A stretch of DNA of 64,000 nucleotides from Chryseosolibacter sp964493505 (GTDB lineage Bacteria > Bacteroidota > Bacteroidia > Cytophagales > Cyclobacteriaceae): positions 37,172 through 101,171 of the forward strand of contig CAZBNP010000017.1 of assembly GCA_964493505.1 (NCBI GenBank), written 5' to 3'. Position numbers and translations under genes: made by a program. Shown here piece by piece: positions 1-7,585 of the stretch. Below the pieces are notes generated by a model. It did not search any database, was not told the DNA's origin, and worked only from the letters and a program-made list of their open reading frames with translations. How positions within the stretch are numbered: the stretch's first letter is position 1; every line of letters starts with the position of its first letter.

Positions 1-327
1 CCGGCTCGCAAAGAACTCGGTCACATCTCTCAGAGCCCCTTCGTGCATCTCCACGTCACAGTTGAAGTACCGGGCCAGACATGGTTTCGTGAGATCATCA
101 TTTGTCGGCCCGAGTCCGCCGGTAATAAGAATAATGTCTGCGCGCTGTTCCGCCTCGGCAAACGCGGTGAGGATGTCGTCGTCAATATCACCAACGGTAG
201 TATTGTGAACTACTCTGATACCAACCTTCGAGAGTTGTTGCCCTATCCACTGGCTGTTGGTGTCTATTATCTGGCCATAGAGTATTTCATCTCCGATAGT
301 TAAAATTTCCGCCCTGACTTCCTTCAT
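1..327 (-). CDS. cinA: CinA-type protein, N-terminal part (cut by window edge)
   Basis: The reverse strand from the ATG at 325-327 reads through to base 1 without a stop (109 codons). It begins MKEVRAEILTIGDEILYGQI and then contains the ITGGLGPTNDD segment of the MoCF-like nucleotide-binding domain of CinA. In this family that domain carries ADP-ribose pyrophosphatase-like activity and is followed by a C-terminal nicotinamide mononucleotide deamidase domain, which here lies beyond the left edge. It diverges from the DUF4197 lipoprotein gene. The assignment is strong; the rest of the gene cannot be judged. Confidence 0.88.
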   Translation of the reverse strand, partial: MKEVRAEILTIGDEILYGQIIDTNSQWIGQQLSKVGIRVVHNTTVGDIDDDILTAFAEAEQRADIILITGGLGPTNDDLTKPCLARYFNCDVEMHEGALRDVTEFFASR

Positions 328-627
328 ACATGTTTGTGTTATGCCTCCGTTACCCGTTTAGCGTTCAAAACCCGCGCCGGCCGGCACTGGTGAGAACAAA
401 ACATTTTCAAAATGAGATCGACAAAAATAGACTTTAGGACTAAAATACAACTACCGATGACCGCCAGACCGATGTTTTTTCGGCGGTCGCGGTCGCACAG
501 CCTAAAGGCAGGCCTGGTCAATCGATTGTCCGCCTAAAATACCGGTTGGAGGTGAGTGTATGAACTTTCAGGACCTCGTATATTGCGGAGCGCAGTCGGT
601 TCTGCGTTTTACCTAAAATGACGCTTC
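328..627. other. Divergent intergenic region, no gene recognised
   Basis: These 300 bases separate the leftward cinA gene from the rightward DUF4197 gene, so both promoters should lie here. I found no clear TAnnTTTG box for either. The only structure seen is an inverted repeat, GACCGCC at 459-465 and GGCGGTC at 482-488, with a 16-base loop. The short reverse-strand frame at 339-521 has no recognisable protein character. Confidence 0.5.
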
Positions 628-1365
628 ATGAAAACAAACACAGCGCAGGTTTTCGCTGCCGTTATTGTTGCCTTCACACTCGGTGCCTGTACGACAGCCC
701 AGATCAATCAGACCCTTGGCGAAGTGAATAAGTCCCTCGGCGGGACGCCCGCACCACTCACAACCACTGAAGTGGGACAGGGTCTCAAGGAGGCACTCAT
801 CAAAGGTGTGTCGACCGGCTCGGATCTGGTGTCGCAATTGGATGGCTACTTTAAGAATCCCGAAATCCGGATTCCGTTCCCTCCCGATGTGAAGCGAGTG
901 GAAGACAGGCTGCGGCAGATCGGCCTGGGAAGTGAAGTCGATAAGTTTATAGTGACCCTCAACCGCGGTGCGGAGGATGCCGCCAAAGAAGCCAAGCCGA
1001 TCTTCGTAGAGGCTATCCGGGCGATGACGATCCAGGATGCATGGGCAATCCTCAGGGGAGACAACGATGCCGCGACGCAATATCTCAAACGCACAACATC
1101 GGGGCTACTCAAAGAAAAATTCAAACCCGTCATTCAGAATTCGTTGAATAAGGTGAACGCCACGAAATATTATGGCGAAATCGTTTCACGCTACAATCAG
1201 ATCCCTCTGGTGCAGAAAGTTAATCCCGATCTCGACGACTATGCGACTGACCAGGCAATCGAAGGACTATTTGTAATGATCGCGAAAGAAGAAATGAATA
1301 TCCGTGAGAATCCCGTCGCGCGTACAACGGAGATATTGAAGAGGGTGTTTGGGGCCGGAGAATAG
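628..1365 (+). CDS. DUF4197 family lipoprotein
   Basis: This 245-residue protein starts with a short signal peptide ending in a lipobox around residues 18-21 (LGAC), so it is probably a lipoprotein. The mature part matches the DUF4197 family: an early KEALIKGV segment, a central stretch with FPPDVKRVEDRL, and a C-terminal YNQIPLVQKVNPDLDDYA segment followed by the usual LFVMIAKEE near the end. The family is mostly helical and of unknown function. The gene stands alone, divergent from cinA and convergent with the SDR gene 33 bases away. The ATG at 628 is preferred because it gives a complete signal peptide. Confidence 0.85.
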   Translation: MKTNTAQVFAAVIVAFTLGACTTAQINQTLGEVNKSLGGTPAPLTTTEVGQGLKEALIKGVSTGSDLVSQLDGYFKNPEIRIPFPPDVKRVEDRLRQIGLGSEVDKFIVTLNRGAEDAAKEAKPIFVEAIRAMTIQDAWAILRGDNDAATQYLKRTTSGLLKEKFKPVIQNSLNKVNATKYYGEIVSRYNQIPLVQKVNPDLDDYATDQAIEGLFVMIAKEEMNIRENPVARTTEILKRVFGAGE

Positions 1366-1398
1366 GATACCGGAATGGGGGAATAAGGCTGGCGACGG

Positions 1399-2199
1399 TT
1401 AGCGGACGGCGGTGTTGCGGATGATCTTTGAAAATAGTGTGGGGACAAATCGCTTCAGATATACGGCGAGAATTTCCCTTCCTCCGATATAGGCTTCTTC
1501 TTTTCTTTTCTCAATTGCCCTGACAATTTTCTTTGCACACCATTCCGTTGATTTCCCCTTGAACTGAGCTTCGTCCATTTTGTTGAGGGGTGTGCCATCA
1601 CCGGTGAGGGCGGAAAGAGTGATCGGTGTGTGAATAAATCCCGGACAGATCATCGTGACTGCTATGTTGTCGCGAAAGTGCTCGGCGCGCAGAGCGTCGA
1701 AGAAACCATGAAGCGCATGCTTTGATGCCGCATAGCCCGATCGATAGGGCGTACCGAATTTTCCCACGATACTGCTGACGTTGACATAATGCCCCGACTT
1801 TCGTTGGAGGAAGTGTGGAAGCAGATACTTTGTCAGTGCCATCGCTCCGAAGTAGTTTACCTCCATGATCCTGCGGTCGACGGAAACGCCGGTTTGCGCA
1901 ACCATACTGCGCTGACCGACACCACCGTTGTTGATCAGGATGTCTACATGGCCGAAGATCTGAATAGCGGCCTGTGTGGACAGCTGAAGTGTGTCCGTTA
2001 ACGAGAGATCAAGGGGAAGAACTCTTACGTTGGCTTGAACCGCCGCCGGGCAATTGCCTTTCACACGCTCAAGTTCATCTTTACGCCGGGCGGAAAGCAC
2101 GAGTTTCGCACCTTTGGCCGCCAATGCATAAGCCAACGCTTCGCCGATCCCGGATGAGGCACCGGTTAGCCAAATAACCTTGTTTTCAAGCTTTTCCAT
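1399..2199 (-). CDS. Short-chain dehydrogenase/reductase (SDR)
   Basis: A 266-residue classical SDR. The N-terminus has the nucleotide-binding motif TGASSGIG near residues 13-20. The NNGG motif follows at about residue 91, then the Ser in NVSSIVGKFG and the catalytic YAASK near residues 155-159. The family reduces or oxidises ketones and alcohols with NAD(P)(H); the YxxxK and SSxxG arrangement resembles membrane-associated ketoreductases of the DHRS7 type. The substrate cannot be read from sequence. Its start overlaps the end of folA by 14 bases, so the two are probably cotranscribed and translationally coupled. Confidence 0.85.
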   Translation of the reverse strand: MEKLENKVIWLTGASSGIGEALAYALAAKGAKLVLSARRKDELERVKGNCPAAVQANVRVLPLDLSLTDTLQLSTQAAIQIFGHVDILINNGGVGQRSMVAQTGVSVDRRIMEVNYFGAMALTKYLLPHFLQRKSGHYVNVSSIVGKFGTPYRSGYAASKHALHGFFDALRAEHFRDNIAVTMICPGFIHTPITLSALTGDGTPLNKMDEAQFKGKSTEWCAKKIVRAIEKRKEEAYIGGREILAVYLKRFVPTLFSKIIRNTAVR

Positions 2200-2707
2200 A
2201 TTCCTGGCTGATGCGTTCGTAAATTACGAAGTCGAACGCATAGACATGCCGTTCGTCCGCAGGGTGATGCACGCGACTGACCTCCCTCCAGTCTTTCCCG
2301 GCGATTTCCGGAAACATTGTATCGCCGTCGATTTCCGCGTCGATTTCCGTGAGGTACAGGCGTGTGGTATAGGGCATAGCCAGACGATAGATCTCGGCGC
2401 CGCCAATGATAAAGCATTCGTCGTCCGCATTTTTCCGCGCCAGTTCTATCGCGGGTTCCACTGCGTGCATCACAATGCACCCTGGCGCCTGGAAGTTCTG
2501 CTGGCGTGTGATCACAATGTTTGTCCGGTGCGGCAGGGGTTTGAATTTCGGATGGAGTGAGTCGTAGTTTTTTCTCCCCATTACCACGTGATGACCTTTC
2601 GTCGTCTCCATGAAGAATCTCATGTCGTCGGGTAAACGCCACGGCAGGTCGTTGTTTTTGCCGATGACGCGGTTTTTCGAAAGTGCTGCTATAGCTGATA
2701 CTACCAT
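2186..2707 (-). CDS. folA: Dihydrofolate reductase
   Basis: This 173-residue protein is a standard chromosomal dihydrofolate reductase, which reduces dihydrofolate to tetrahydrofolate with NADPH. The N-terminal IAALSKNRVIG is followed by LPWRLPDDM, where Asp28 corresponds to the catalytic Asp27 of the E. coli enzyme. VMGRKNYDS and FIIGGAEIY are the NADPH-binding segments. It lies between fmt (21-base gap upstream) and the SDR gene (14-base overlap) in a leftward run; folate and formyl-tRNA metabolism are linked functions. A second, more distant DHFR/RibD-like protein is encoded at 63130. Confidence 0.95.
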   Translation of the reverse strand: MVVSAIAALSKNRVIGKNNDLPWRLPDDMRFFMETTKGHHVVMGRKNYDSLHPKFKPLPHRTNIVITRQQNFQAPGCIVMHAVEPAIELARKNADDECFIIGGAEIYRLAMPYTTRLYLTEIDAEIDGDTMFPEIAGKDWREVSRVHHPADERHVYAFDFVIYERISQEYGKA

Positions 2708-2728
2708 GGTTTTTCTTTGATGCTGGGG

Positions 2729-3649
2729 CTACAAGGTATTGCCTCGCAGAAAGTCGCCGATCGGCATTCGCTTCTTCCCTTCCGGCTGCAATTCTTCGAT
2801 CGATAGCCACCGGTCAGCGGTTTTAAAGTAAAGATAATTTTTGTTGTCTGTCACGTATTCGCCGGGGTTTTGTGCGCCGCCGGAAAACGAGGCAAGAGCA
2901 GTTTTGTATATTTTGAAATTCTTTCCCCGGATCACCGTCCACGCTGCAGGATAGGGACTCAATCCGCGTACGAAGTTTCGAATGGATTCAGCGGGTTGAT
3001 CCCATTTGATCTCGCAGGTTTCTTTGAAGATTTTGGGAGCGTGTTTGATGACGACATCGGTGGCCTGAGGTGTAGCCTTACCATCACCCGTTTGTATGGC
3101 TTCGACGGTCTTCAATACCAGACCGGCACCCTTCGTCATCAGTCTCTCGTAAAGTGTTCCCGCGTCGTCATCGTCGTGGATGACTTCTCTTTCCTGATGG
3201 ATGATATTTCCGGTATCGATATCGTGTCGCAGAAAAAACGTGGTGACACCTGTTTCCTTCTCGCCTTTGATGATAGCCCAGTTGATTGGCGCCGCACCCC
3301 GGTATTGTGGGAGGAGGGAGGCGTGTAGATTGAACGTGCCACGGGGAGGCATACTCCATATCACCTCCGGAAGCATCCGAAAGGCAACCACCACCTGAAG
3401 ATCGGCGTTGAATGATCTAAGCTCTTCGATGAAGTCCGGTGATTTGAGATTGGCAGGCTGTAGCACCGGAACGTTGTGTTTCAACGCGCATACTTTCACG
3501 GGTGAGAACACAATCTTCTGTCCGCGTCCCTGTGGTTTATCCGGCGCAGTGACAACAGCGACGACGTTTACCTTGTTCTGTACAAGAATTTCCAGGCTCG
3601 GAACCGCGAACTCCGGCGTGCCCATGAATATGACTCGAAGGGATGACAT
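2729..3649 (-). CDS. fmt: Methionyl-tRNA formyltransferase
   Basis: A 306-residue protein of full family length. It transfers a formyl group from 10-formyltetrahydrofolate to Met-tRNA(fMet). The N-terminal domain starts RVIFMGTPEFAVPSL. The signature FNLHASLLPQYRGAAPINW around residues 107-125 holds the catalytic Asn and His, and GVTTFFLRHDIDTG supplies the catalytic Asp. The C-terminal OB-fold domain covers roughly residues 205-306. It lies upstream of folA in the same direction. The gap to nth carries an unusual pair of competing hairpins, listed separately. Confidence 0.95.
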   Translation of the reverse strand: MSSLRVIFMGTPEFAVPSLEILVQNKVNVVAVVTAPDKPQGRGQKIVFSPVKVCALKHNVPVLQPANLKSPDFIEELRSFNADLQVVVAFRMLPEVIWSMPPRGTFNLHASLLPQYRGAAPINWAIIKGEKETGVTTFFLRHDIDTGNIIHQEREVIHDDDDAGTLYERLMTKGAGLVLKTVEAIQTGDGKATPQATDVVIKHAPKIFKETCEIKWDQPAESIRNFVRGLSPYPAAWTVIRGKNFKIYKTALASFSGGAQNPGEYVTDNKNYLYFKTADRWLSIEELQPEGKKRMPIGDFLRGNTL

Positions 3650-3680
3650 AGCGACGCAAATATGGAGATTAAATCGGTAA

Positions 3681-3720
3681 GTCAGTAGTTGCTGGTAGTC
3701 AGTGAAGGCAACTGACTACC
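3681..3720 (-). other. Competing inverted repeats between nth and fmt
   Basis: A perfect 10-base inverted repeat (GGTAGTCAGT at 3694-3703, ACTGACTACC at 3711-3720) overlaps the nth stop codon. The upstream arm GTCAGTAGTTG (3681-3691) can instead pair with CAACTGAC (3709-3716) with a two-base bulge. The two stems share bases, so only one can form at a time. No T-run follows on the reverse strand, so this is not a standard intrinsic terminator. It may be a processing or attenuation structure; this is inference. Confidence 0.5.
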
Positions 3721-4351
3721 GGCGCATCGACTTTCGCATATACTTCGAGCATATCGGGCATTTCTCCCAATCGTGGCCCCGTGCGGGACAATATTTTCTT
3801 CCGAAGTAAATGATCTGGAGATGAGCTTTATCCCACAGATCCTGCGGGATCAGTCGCTTCAGGTCGCGTTCGGTTTGTTCAACACTCCGGCCGGTAGACA
3901 ATCCCCAGCGGTAGGCGAGCCGGTGAATATGTGTATCAACCGGAAAGGCGGGAAGTCCGAATACCTGCGTCATGACTACTGATGCGGTCTTATGCCCGAC
4001 TCCCGGCAATTCCTCAAGTTCCTCGAAAGTGTTGGGCACGTTGCCGTCGTATTTTTCTACGAGAATCTGAGACAGTTTACTGATCGCTTTCGATTTTGCC
4101 GGCGACAGGCCGCATGGCCTGATGATCTCCCGGATCTCGTCGGCAGGGATCTTCGCCATGTCGAATGGATTGTCAGCAAGACTGAAAAGCTCCGGAGTCG
4201 TTTTGTTAACGCGCTCGTCAGTGCACTGAGCGGACAACAACACCGCGATCAGCAAGGTGTACGCATCCTTGTGATTCAACGGAATGTCGGGATTGGGAAA
4301 ATGCTTATCGAGTATCGAAAGGATATCCTTTACTTTTTCAGATTTAGTCAA
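3716..4351 (-). CDS. nth: Endonuclease III, with an incomplete cysteine cluster
   Basis: This 211-residue DNA glycosylase/AP lyase removes oxidised pyrimidines in base excision repair. The helix-hairpin-helix segment LPGVGHKTA carries the catalytic Lys121, and VDTH carries Asp139. The family usually ends with four cysteines (C-x6-C-x2-C-x5-C) that bind a 4Fe-4S cluster. Here only Cys188, Cys198 and Cys201 are visible, spaced C-x9-C-x2-C, and the protein ends ten residues later without a fourth. It probably lacks a normal cluster. It follows the DUF1343 gene (28-base gap) and precedes fmt in the same direction. Confidence 0.93.
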   Translation of the reverse strand: MTKSEKVKDILSILDKHFPNPDIPLNHKDAYTLLIAVLLSAQCTDERVNKTTPELFSLADNPFDMAKIPADEIREIIRPCGLSPAKSKAISKLSQILVEKYDGNVPNTFEELEELPGVGHKTASVVMTQVFGLPAFPVDTHIHRLAYRWGLSTGRSVEQTERDLKRLIPQDLWDKAHLQIIYFGRKYCPARGHDWEKCPICSKYMRKSMRR

Positions 4352-4379
4352 CCTTAAACTTTAAATCGTAAACCCAAGA

Positions 4380-5579
4380 CTATTGATACAACAAATACTT
4401 CGCCCTCGCCTCTTTAAAGGATTCAATCCCTGGCTTCCAGGTGTCCCTGATCTCGTCTTCCGTCATTCCTTTTTTGATCTGCTCCTTCAGTTCCGGAGTT
4501 CCCGCAAGCCGGTCGAATGATCCGGTGAAAAATTTGTCTTTATCGGAATACTTTTGATAGAAGTCGATCAGGTACTGCAAGTTGATCCGCGGTTCTACTT
4601 CCACTTCTCTCAGGTCGAGGCCGTAGCATGTCGTTCCGTTGTGGGGTGGTGTCATTGACATATTGGGTATCGGCTCGGGAGTAAAACTGAAAGGGAGGTC
4701 TGTGAAGGTGGGGTTGCCGATGATTTGAAAAGGTGTTTGGGTTCCTCTTCCTACACTGATCACGGTTCCCTCAAACAGGCAGAGTGAGGGATAGAGTCTT
4801 ACAGACTGATCATTCGGTAGATTGGGCGAAGGTTTAGCGGGCAGGGAATAGAAGTCGCCGTGCTGCCAGTTCTTAACTTTTATCACGTCTACGTCGCACC
4901 TGACCCCGTTTTCCAACCAGCCCTCGCCGTTAATCATTCCCGATAGTTCGCCTACCGTCAGTCCGTGGACGATCGGGATGGGGTGCATTCCTACGAACGA
5001 CTTCAGTTCGGGAACGCGTATCGGTCCGTCTACATAATGCCCGTTCGGGTTGGGCCGGTCGAGGATGATCATCTTCTTGCCTTGTTCGGCGCATGCCTCC
5101 ATTGCATAATGCATGGTGCTGATGTAGGTATAGAAGCGTGTCCCGACATCCTGAATGTCGAATATCACTACGTCAACGTCGGCGAGTTGTTCCGGAGTTG
5201 GTTTTCTGTTGGCGCCATACAACGATACGATGGGTAGTCCGGTCTGGCTGTCGATCCCATCGCTGATCTTTTCTCCATCCGGGGCGGCCCCGCGAAATCC
5301 ATGTTCCGGCGCGAATACTTTCGCGATTTCGATGCCCAACGACATCAGGGTATCGGCAAGGTGCGTGTTCCCCGTCATCGAGGTGTGGTTCACCACCAGG
5401 GCAACCCGCTTGCCAGTGATCTTCGTCAGGAGGAGATCTGTTTGATCTGCCCCAACAATTACAGCGGATGTTTCTGTGGGCTCTGTTTCACCGCCAGTGG
5501 CGGAAGGACGGTCACCGCACTGGAGGAAAACAATGGCTAACACCAGGATATGGACGTTGATATTTTTCATAATTTTCAA
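4380..5579 (-). CDS. DUF1343/NamZ-like exo-beta-N-acetylmuramidase family protein
   Basis: A 399-residue exported protein. The family (DUF1343; the Bacillus subtilis member NamZ is an exo-acting beta-N-acetylmuramidase) is recognised from VVNHTSM, FAPEHGFRG, the FDIQDVGTRFYTYISTM stretch around residue 145, and LDRPNPNG. The C-terminal domain with RLAGTPELKEQI is also typical. The N-terminus is hydrophobic and ends at a Cys near residue 22, so it may be a lipoprotein, although the lipobox is imperfect. The likely role is peptidoglycan fragment degradation and recycling. It heads the leftward run with nth, fmt, folA and SDR, and diverges from the permease gene at 5650. Confidence 0.82.
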   Translation of the reverse strand: MKIMKNINVHILVLAIVFLQCGDRPSATGGETEPTETSAVIVGADQTDLLLTKITGKRVALVVNHTSMTGNTHLADTLMSLGIEIAKVFAPEHGFRGAAPDGEKISDGIDSQTGLPIVSLYGANRKPTPEQLADVDVVIFDIQDVGTRFYTYISTMHYAMEACAEQGKKMIILDRPNPNGHYVDGPIRVPELKSFVGMHPIPIVHGLTVGELSGMINGEGWLENGVRCDVDVIKVKNWQHGDFYSLPAKPSPNLPNDQSVRLYPSLCLFEGTVISVGRGTQTPFQIIGNPTFTDLPFSFTPEPIPNMSMTPPHNGTTCYGLDLREVEVEPRINLQYLIDFYQKYSDKDKFFTGSFDRLAGTPELKEQIKKGMTEDEIRDTWKPGIESFKEARAKYLLYQ

Positions 5580-5649
5580 TGATGTAGGGTTCTTAATTAG
5601 TTATGGCCTATTTTGCACGAATGGATACACGACCAAAAGTTAACAAAAA

Positions 5650-6870
5650 TTGAATCCCTCTTATTTTATTTCCAAAAGAATTAGCAGGGGATATCAGGAA
5701 GGGTTCTCATCGACCATCCATAAAATTGCGATTATCAGCATAGCGGTTGGGCTGGCAGCGTCAATTATCTCCTTTCTCATCATGATGGGGTTCCAGGAAA
5801 CAGTGAAAGAGAAAATTTACAGCTTCAGCGGCCACATCCTGATCACCAAGTTTTCGATGTACAATTCGACGGAAGAGCAACCGATGGATTTTAACGTCGA
5901 TCTTTACAAGAACCCGGAAAATTACCCATACGTTCGCCATGTACAGGAATTCGCGACCAAGATCGGTGTAGTGAAGACCGACGACGACGCGCTCGGGGTT
6001 TTGTTGAAAGGTGTAGGGAAAAGCTTTGATACGCTTGCGTTCAGAGAAAATCTCGTCAAAGGTGATTTTATTCAGTTCCGTGATTCGGGATATGCCAGTG
6101 AGGTTGTGCTGAGCAAGGTCATTGCTGCCAAGTTGAAGAAGGATGTCGGTGATGACATTATCGTCCACTTCTTTCAGAATCCCCCGAGATTCCGACGACT
6201 CAAAGTCACTGGTATCTATGAAACGAATCTTTCCGAATACTTCGACAGCCGGGTTATTCTCACCGATATCGGGATGATCCAGCGCCTGAACGACTGGCCG
6301 GATTCCGTTGCCGGCGGCCTTGAGGTGTTTGTGACGAGTCCCGAACATATCGATCAGGCAGGAGTCTTTATCGGCGAATCGATGGACTTTGATCTGAATA
6401 TCGAACGGGTGCGGGACCGGTTTATTCAAATCTTTGAATGGCTGGATTTGTTGAGCCGGCAGGTCAATATTCTTCAGATTGTCATCCTTACTGTGGTGTG
6501 TGTCAACATGATTTCCGTGTTGCTGATCATGGTGATGGAGCGAACGCGGATGATCGGCATGCTCAAGGCGCTTGGAGCCAACAACGCGCTCATTCGATCG
6601 GTGTTCGTCTACAACGGCATCAACCTGATTTTGCGGGGATTGATGTTCGGAAATTTGCTCGGCCTGGGATTGTGTTTTATTCAGGACAAATTCAAAATCA
6701 TCAAATTGAATCCCCGTGATTATTACATGAGCTTTGTGCCTATCAGCTGGCATTGGGAGATCGTTGTGACGCTCAATCTGCTCGCACTGCTGCTCATTAC
6801 GCTCATACTGTTGCTGCCGACTATGGTTATCTCCCGCATTATGCCAATTCGGGCAATTCGATTCGACTAG
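5650..6870 (+). CDS. ABC transporter permease of the LolC/LolE (FtsX-domain) type
   Basis: This 406-residue integral membrane protein has one N-terminal membrane segment (about residues 22-48), a large periplasmic MacB-like core, and three C-terminal segments forming the FtsX domain (about residues 270-400). The N-terminal MNPSYFISKRIS is typical of Bacteroidota LolC/E-type proteins, which extract lipoproteins from the inner membrane together with an ATPase. No ATPase gene is adjacent, so the partner is unknown. The start is a TTG at 5650; no better ATG exists upstream of the first membrane segment. Confidence 0.82.
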   Translation: MNPSYFISKRISRGYQEGFSSTIHKIAIISIAVGLAASIISFLIMMGFQETVKEKIYSFSGHILITKFSMYNSTEEQPMDFNVDLYKNPENYPYVRHVQEFATKIGVVKTDDDALGVLLKGVGKSFDTLAFRENLVKGDFIQFRDSGYASEVVLSKVIAAKLKKDVGDDIIVHFFQNPPRFRRLKVTGIYETNLSEYFDSRVILTDIGMIQRLNDWPDSVAGGLEVFVTSPEHIDQAGVFIGESMDFDLNIERVRDRFIQIFEWLDLLSRQVNILQIVILTVVCVNMISVLLIMVMERTRMIGMLKALGANNALIRSVFVYNGINLILRGLMFGNLLGLGLCFIQDKFKIIKLNPRDYYMSFVPISWHWEIVVTLNLLALLLITLILLLPTMVISRIMPIRAIRFD

Positions 6871-6884
6871 ATTTACCTTAATAG

Positions 6885-6936
6885 GACATATTGTCGCTAT
6901 TATCAGAAATTATGCTGATAATATTGACAATATGTC
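6885..6936. promoter_or_regulatory. Large imperfect palindrome upstream of hsp20
   Basis: GACATATTGTC (6885-6895) is repeated as its exact reverse complement GACAATATGTC (6926-6936). Between them ATTATCAG (6899-6906 region) and CTGATAAT continue the dyad around an eight-base centre, giving about 22-base arms with a three-base mismatch. Each outer arm is itself a small dyad (GACA-n3-TGTC). It lies 14 bases after the permease stop and 76 bases before hsp20. No T-run follows, and it does not match the CIRCE operator. It could be an operator or an mRNA hairpin. Confidence 0.6.
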
Positions 6937-7012
6937 TGATTATTTGACCCGGCACGTTATTCTCTAAGTGATGGGAAAAGAAAACAATCAGAAAACTAAA
7001 CAGTAATAAGTT

Positions 7013-7453
7013 ATGAGTATCGTGCGTTATAGTGATGAATTGAACGACTTTATACCAACTGGTTTTAGTCGTCTTGTGGATCGTTTTTTCAACGATTCAG
7101 TAGCTCGTTCCGGAGGTTCCGTGTATTCGTTTGTTCCCAAAGTGGACGTAATCGAAAACGACAAAGGTTTTGAGATTCAACTCGCTGTGCCCGGCATGGA
7201 GAAGGAGGATTTCAAGATTAACCTGAATGAGAACAAGCTGACGATCAGCGGTGAGCGGAAGCTTACGAAGGAATCGGACGGCAAACATTTCCGTTCGGTG
7301 GAGACGCAGTATGGTGCGTTTGGCAGGACGTTTGTCCTTCCGGAGAATGTAGACGGTGGTAAGATCGAGGCGAAATACGACAAAGGCATCCTCGAGATTT
7401 ATGTACCCAAAGACGAGAAAAAACTGTTGAAGACAGCGATCAAGGTGGCGTAA
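7013..7453 (+). CDS. Small heat shock protein, Hsp20/alpha-crystallin family
   Basis: A 146-residue ATP-independent holdase chaperone that should bind unfolding proteins and form oligomers. The alpha-crystallin domain spans about residues 40-140, with PKVDVIENDKGFEIQLAVPG, then the GERKL loop, and the family motif around YGAFGRTFVLPENVD. The conserved GILEIYVPK closes the domain. The C-terminal tail has no clear IxI motif beyond AIKVA. An intrinsic terminator follows at 7497, so the gene is probably monocistronic. The palindrome at 6885-6936 is the best candidate for stress control. Confidence 0.93.
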   Translation: MSIVRYSDELNDFIPTGFSRLVDRFFNDSVARSGGSVYSFVPKVDVIENDKGFEIQLAVPGMEKEDFKINLNENKLTISGERKLTKESDGKHFRSVETQYGAFGRTFVLPENVDGGKIEAKYDKGILEIYVPKDEKKLLKTAIKVA

Positions 7454-7496
7454 GCGTGCCGTGATCAGAAGATAGGGGTTTAAGTTTAGTAGGTGA

Positions 7497-7527
7497 AAGC
7501 GTTCCGGATTCGGAGCGCTTTTTTTTT
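7497..7527 (+). terminator. Rho-independent terminator after hsp20
   Basis: AAGCG-t-TCCG (7497-7506) pairs with CGGA-g-CGCTT (7511-7520) around a four-base loop, followed directly by a run of T to 7527. It ends the hsp20 transcript and separates it from the protease gene. Confidence 0.88.
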
Positions 7528-7585
7528 ACTGTCGATCATTTTGGAGGAAATAAACGTTAACTTACCCATAATAGGGAGGTTCGAT

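Noticed and set aside
339..521. 60-codon reverse frame in the cinA/DUF4197 gap
   Set aside because: No promoter or family resemblance, and composition like a random frame; treated as intergenic.
5761..6753. 330-codon open frame opposite the LolC/E-type permease gene
   Set aside because: It lies wholly inside a clear membrane protein gene, has no signal of its own, and its His/Asp/Gln-rich translation looks like an antisense shadow.
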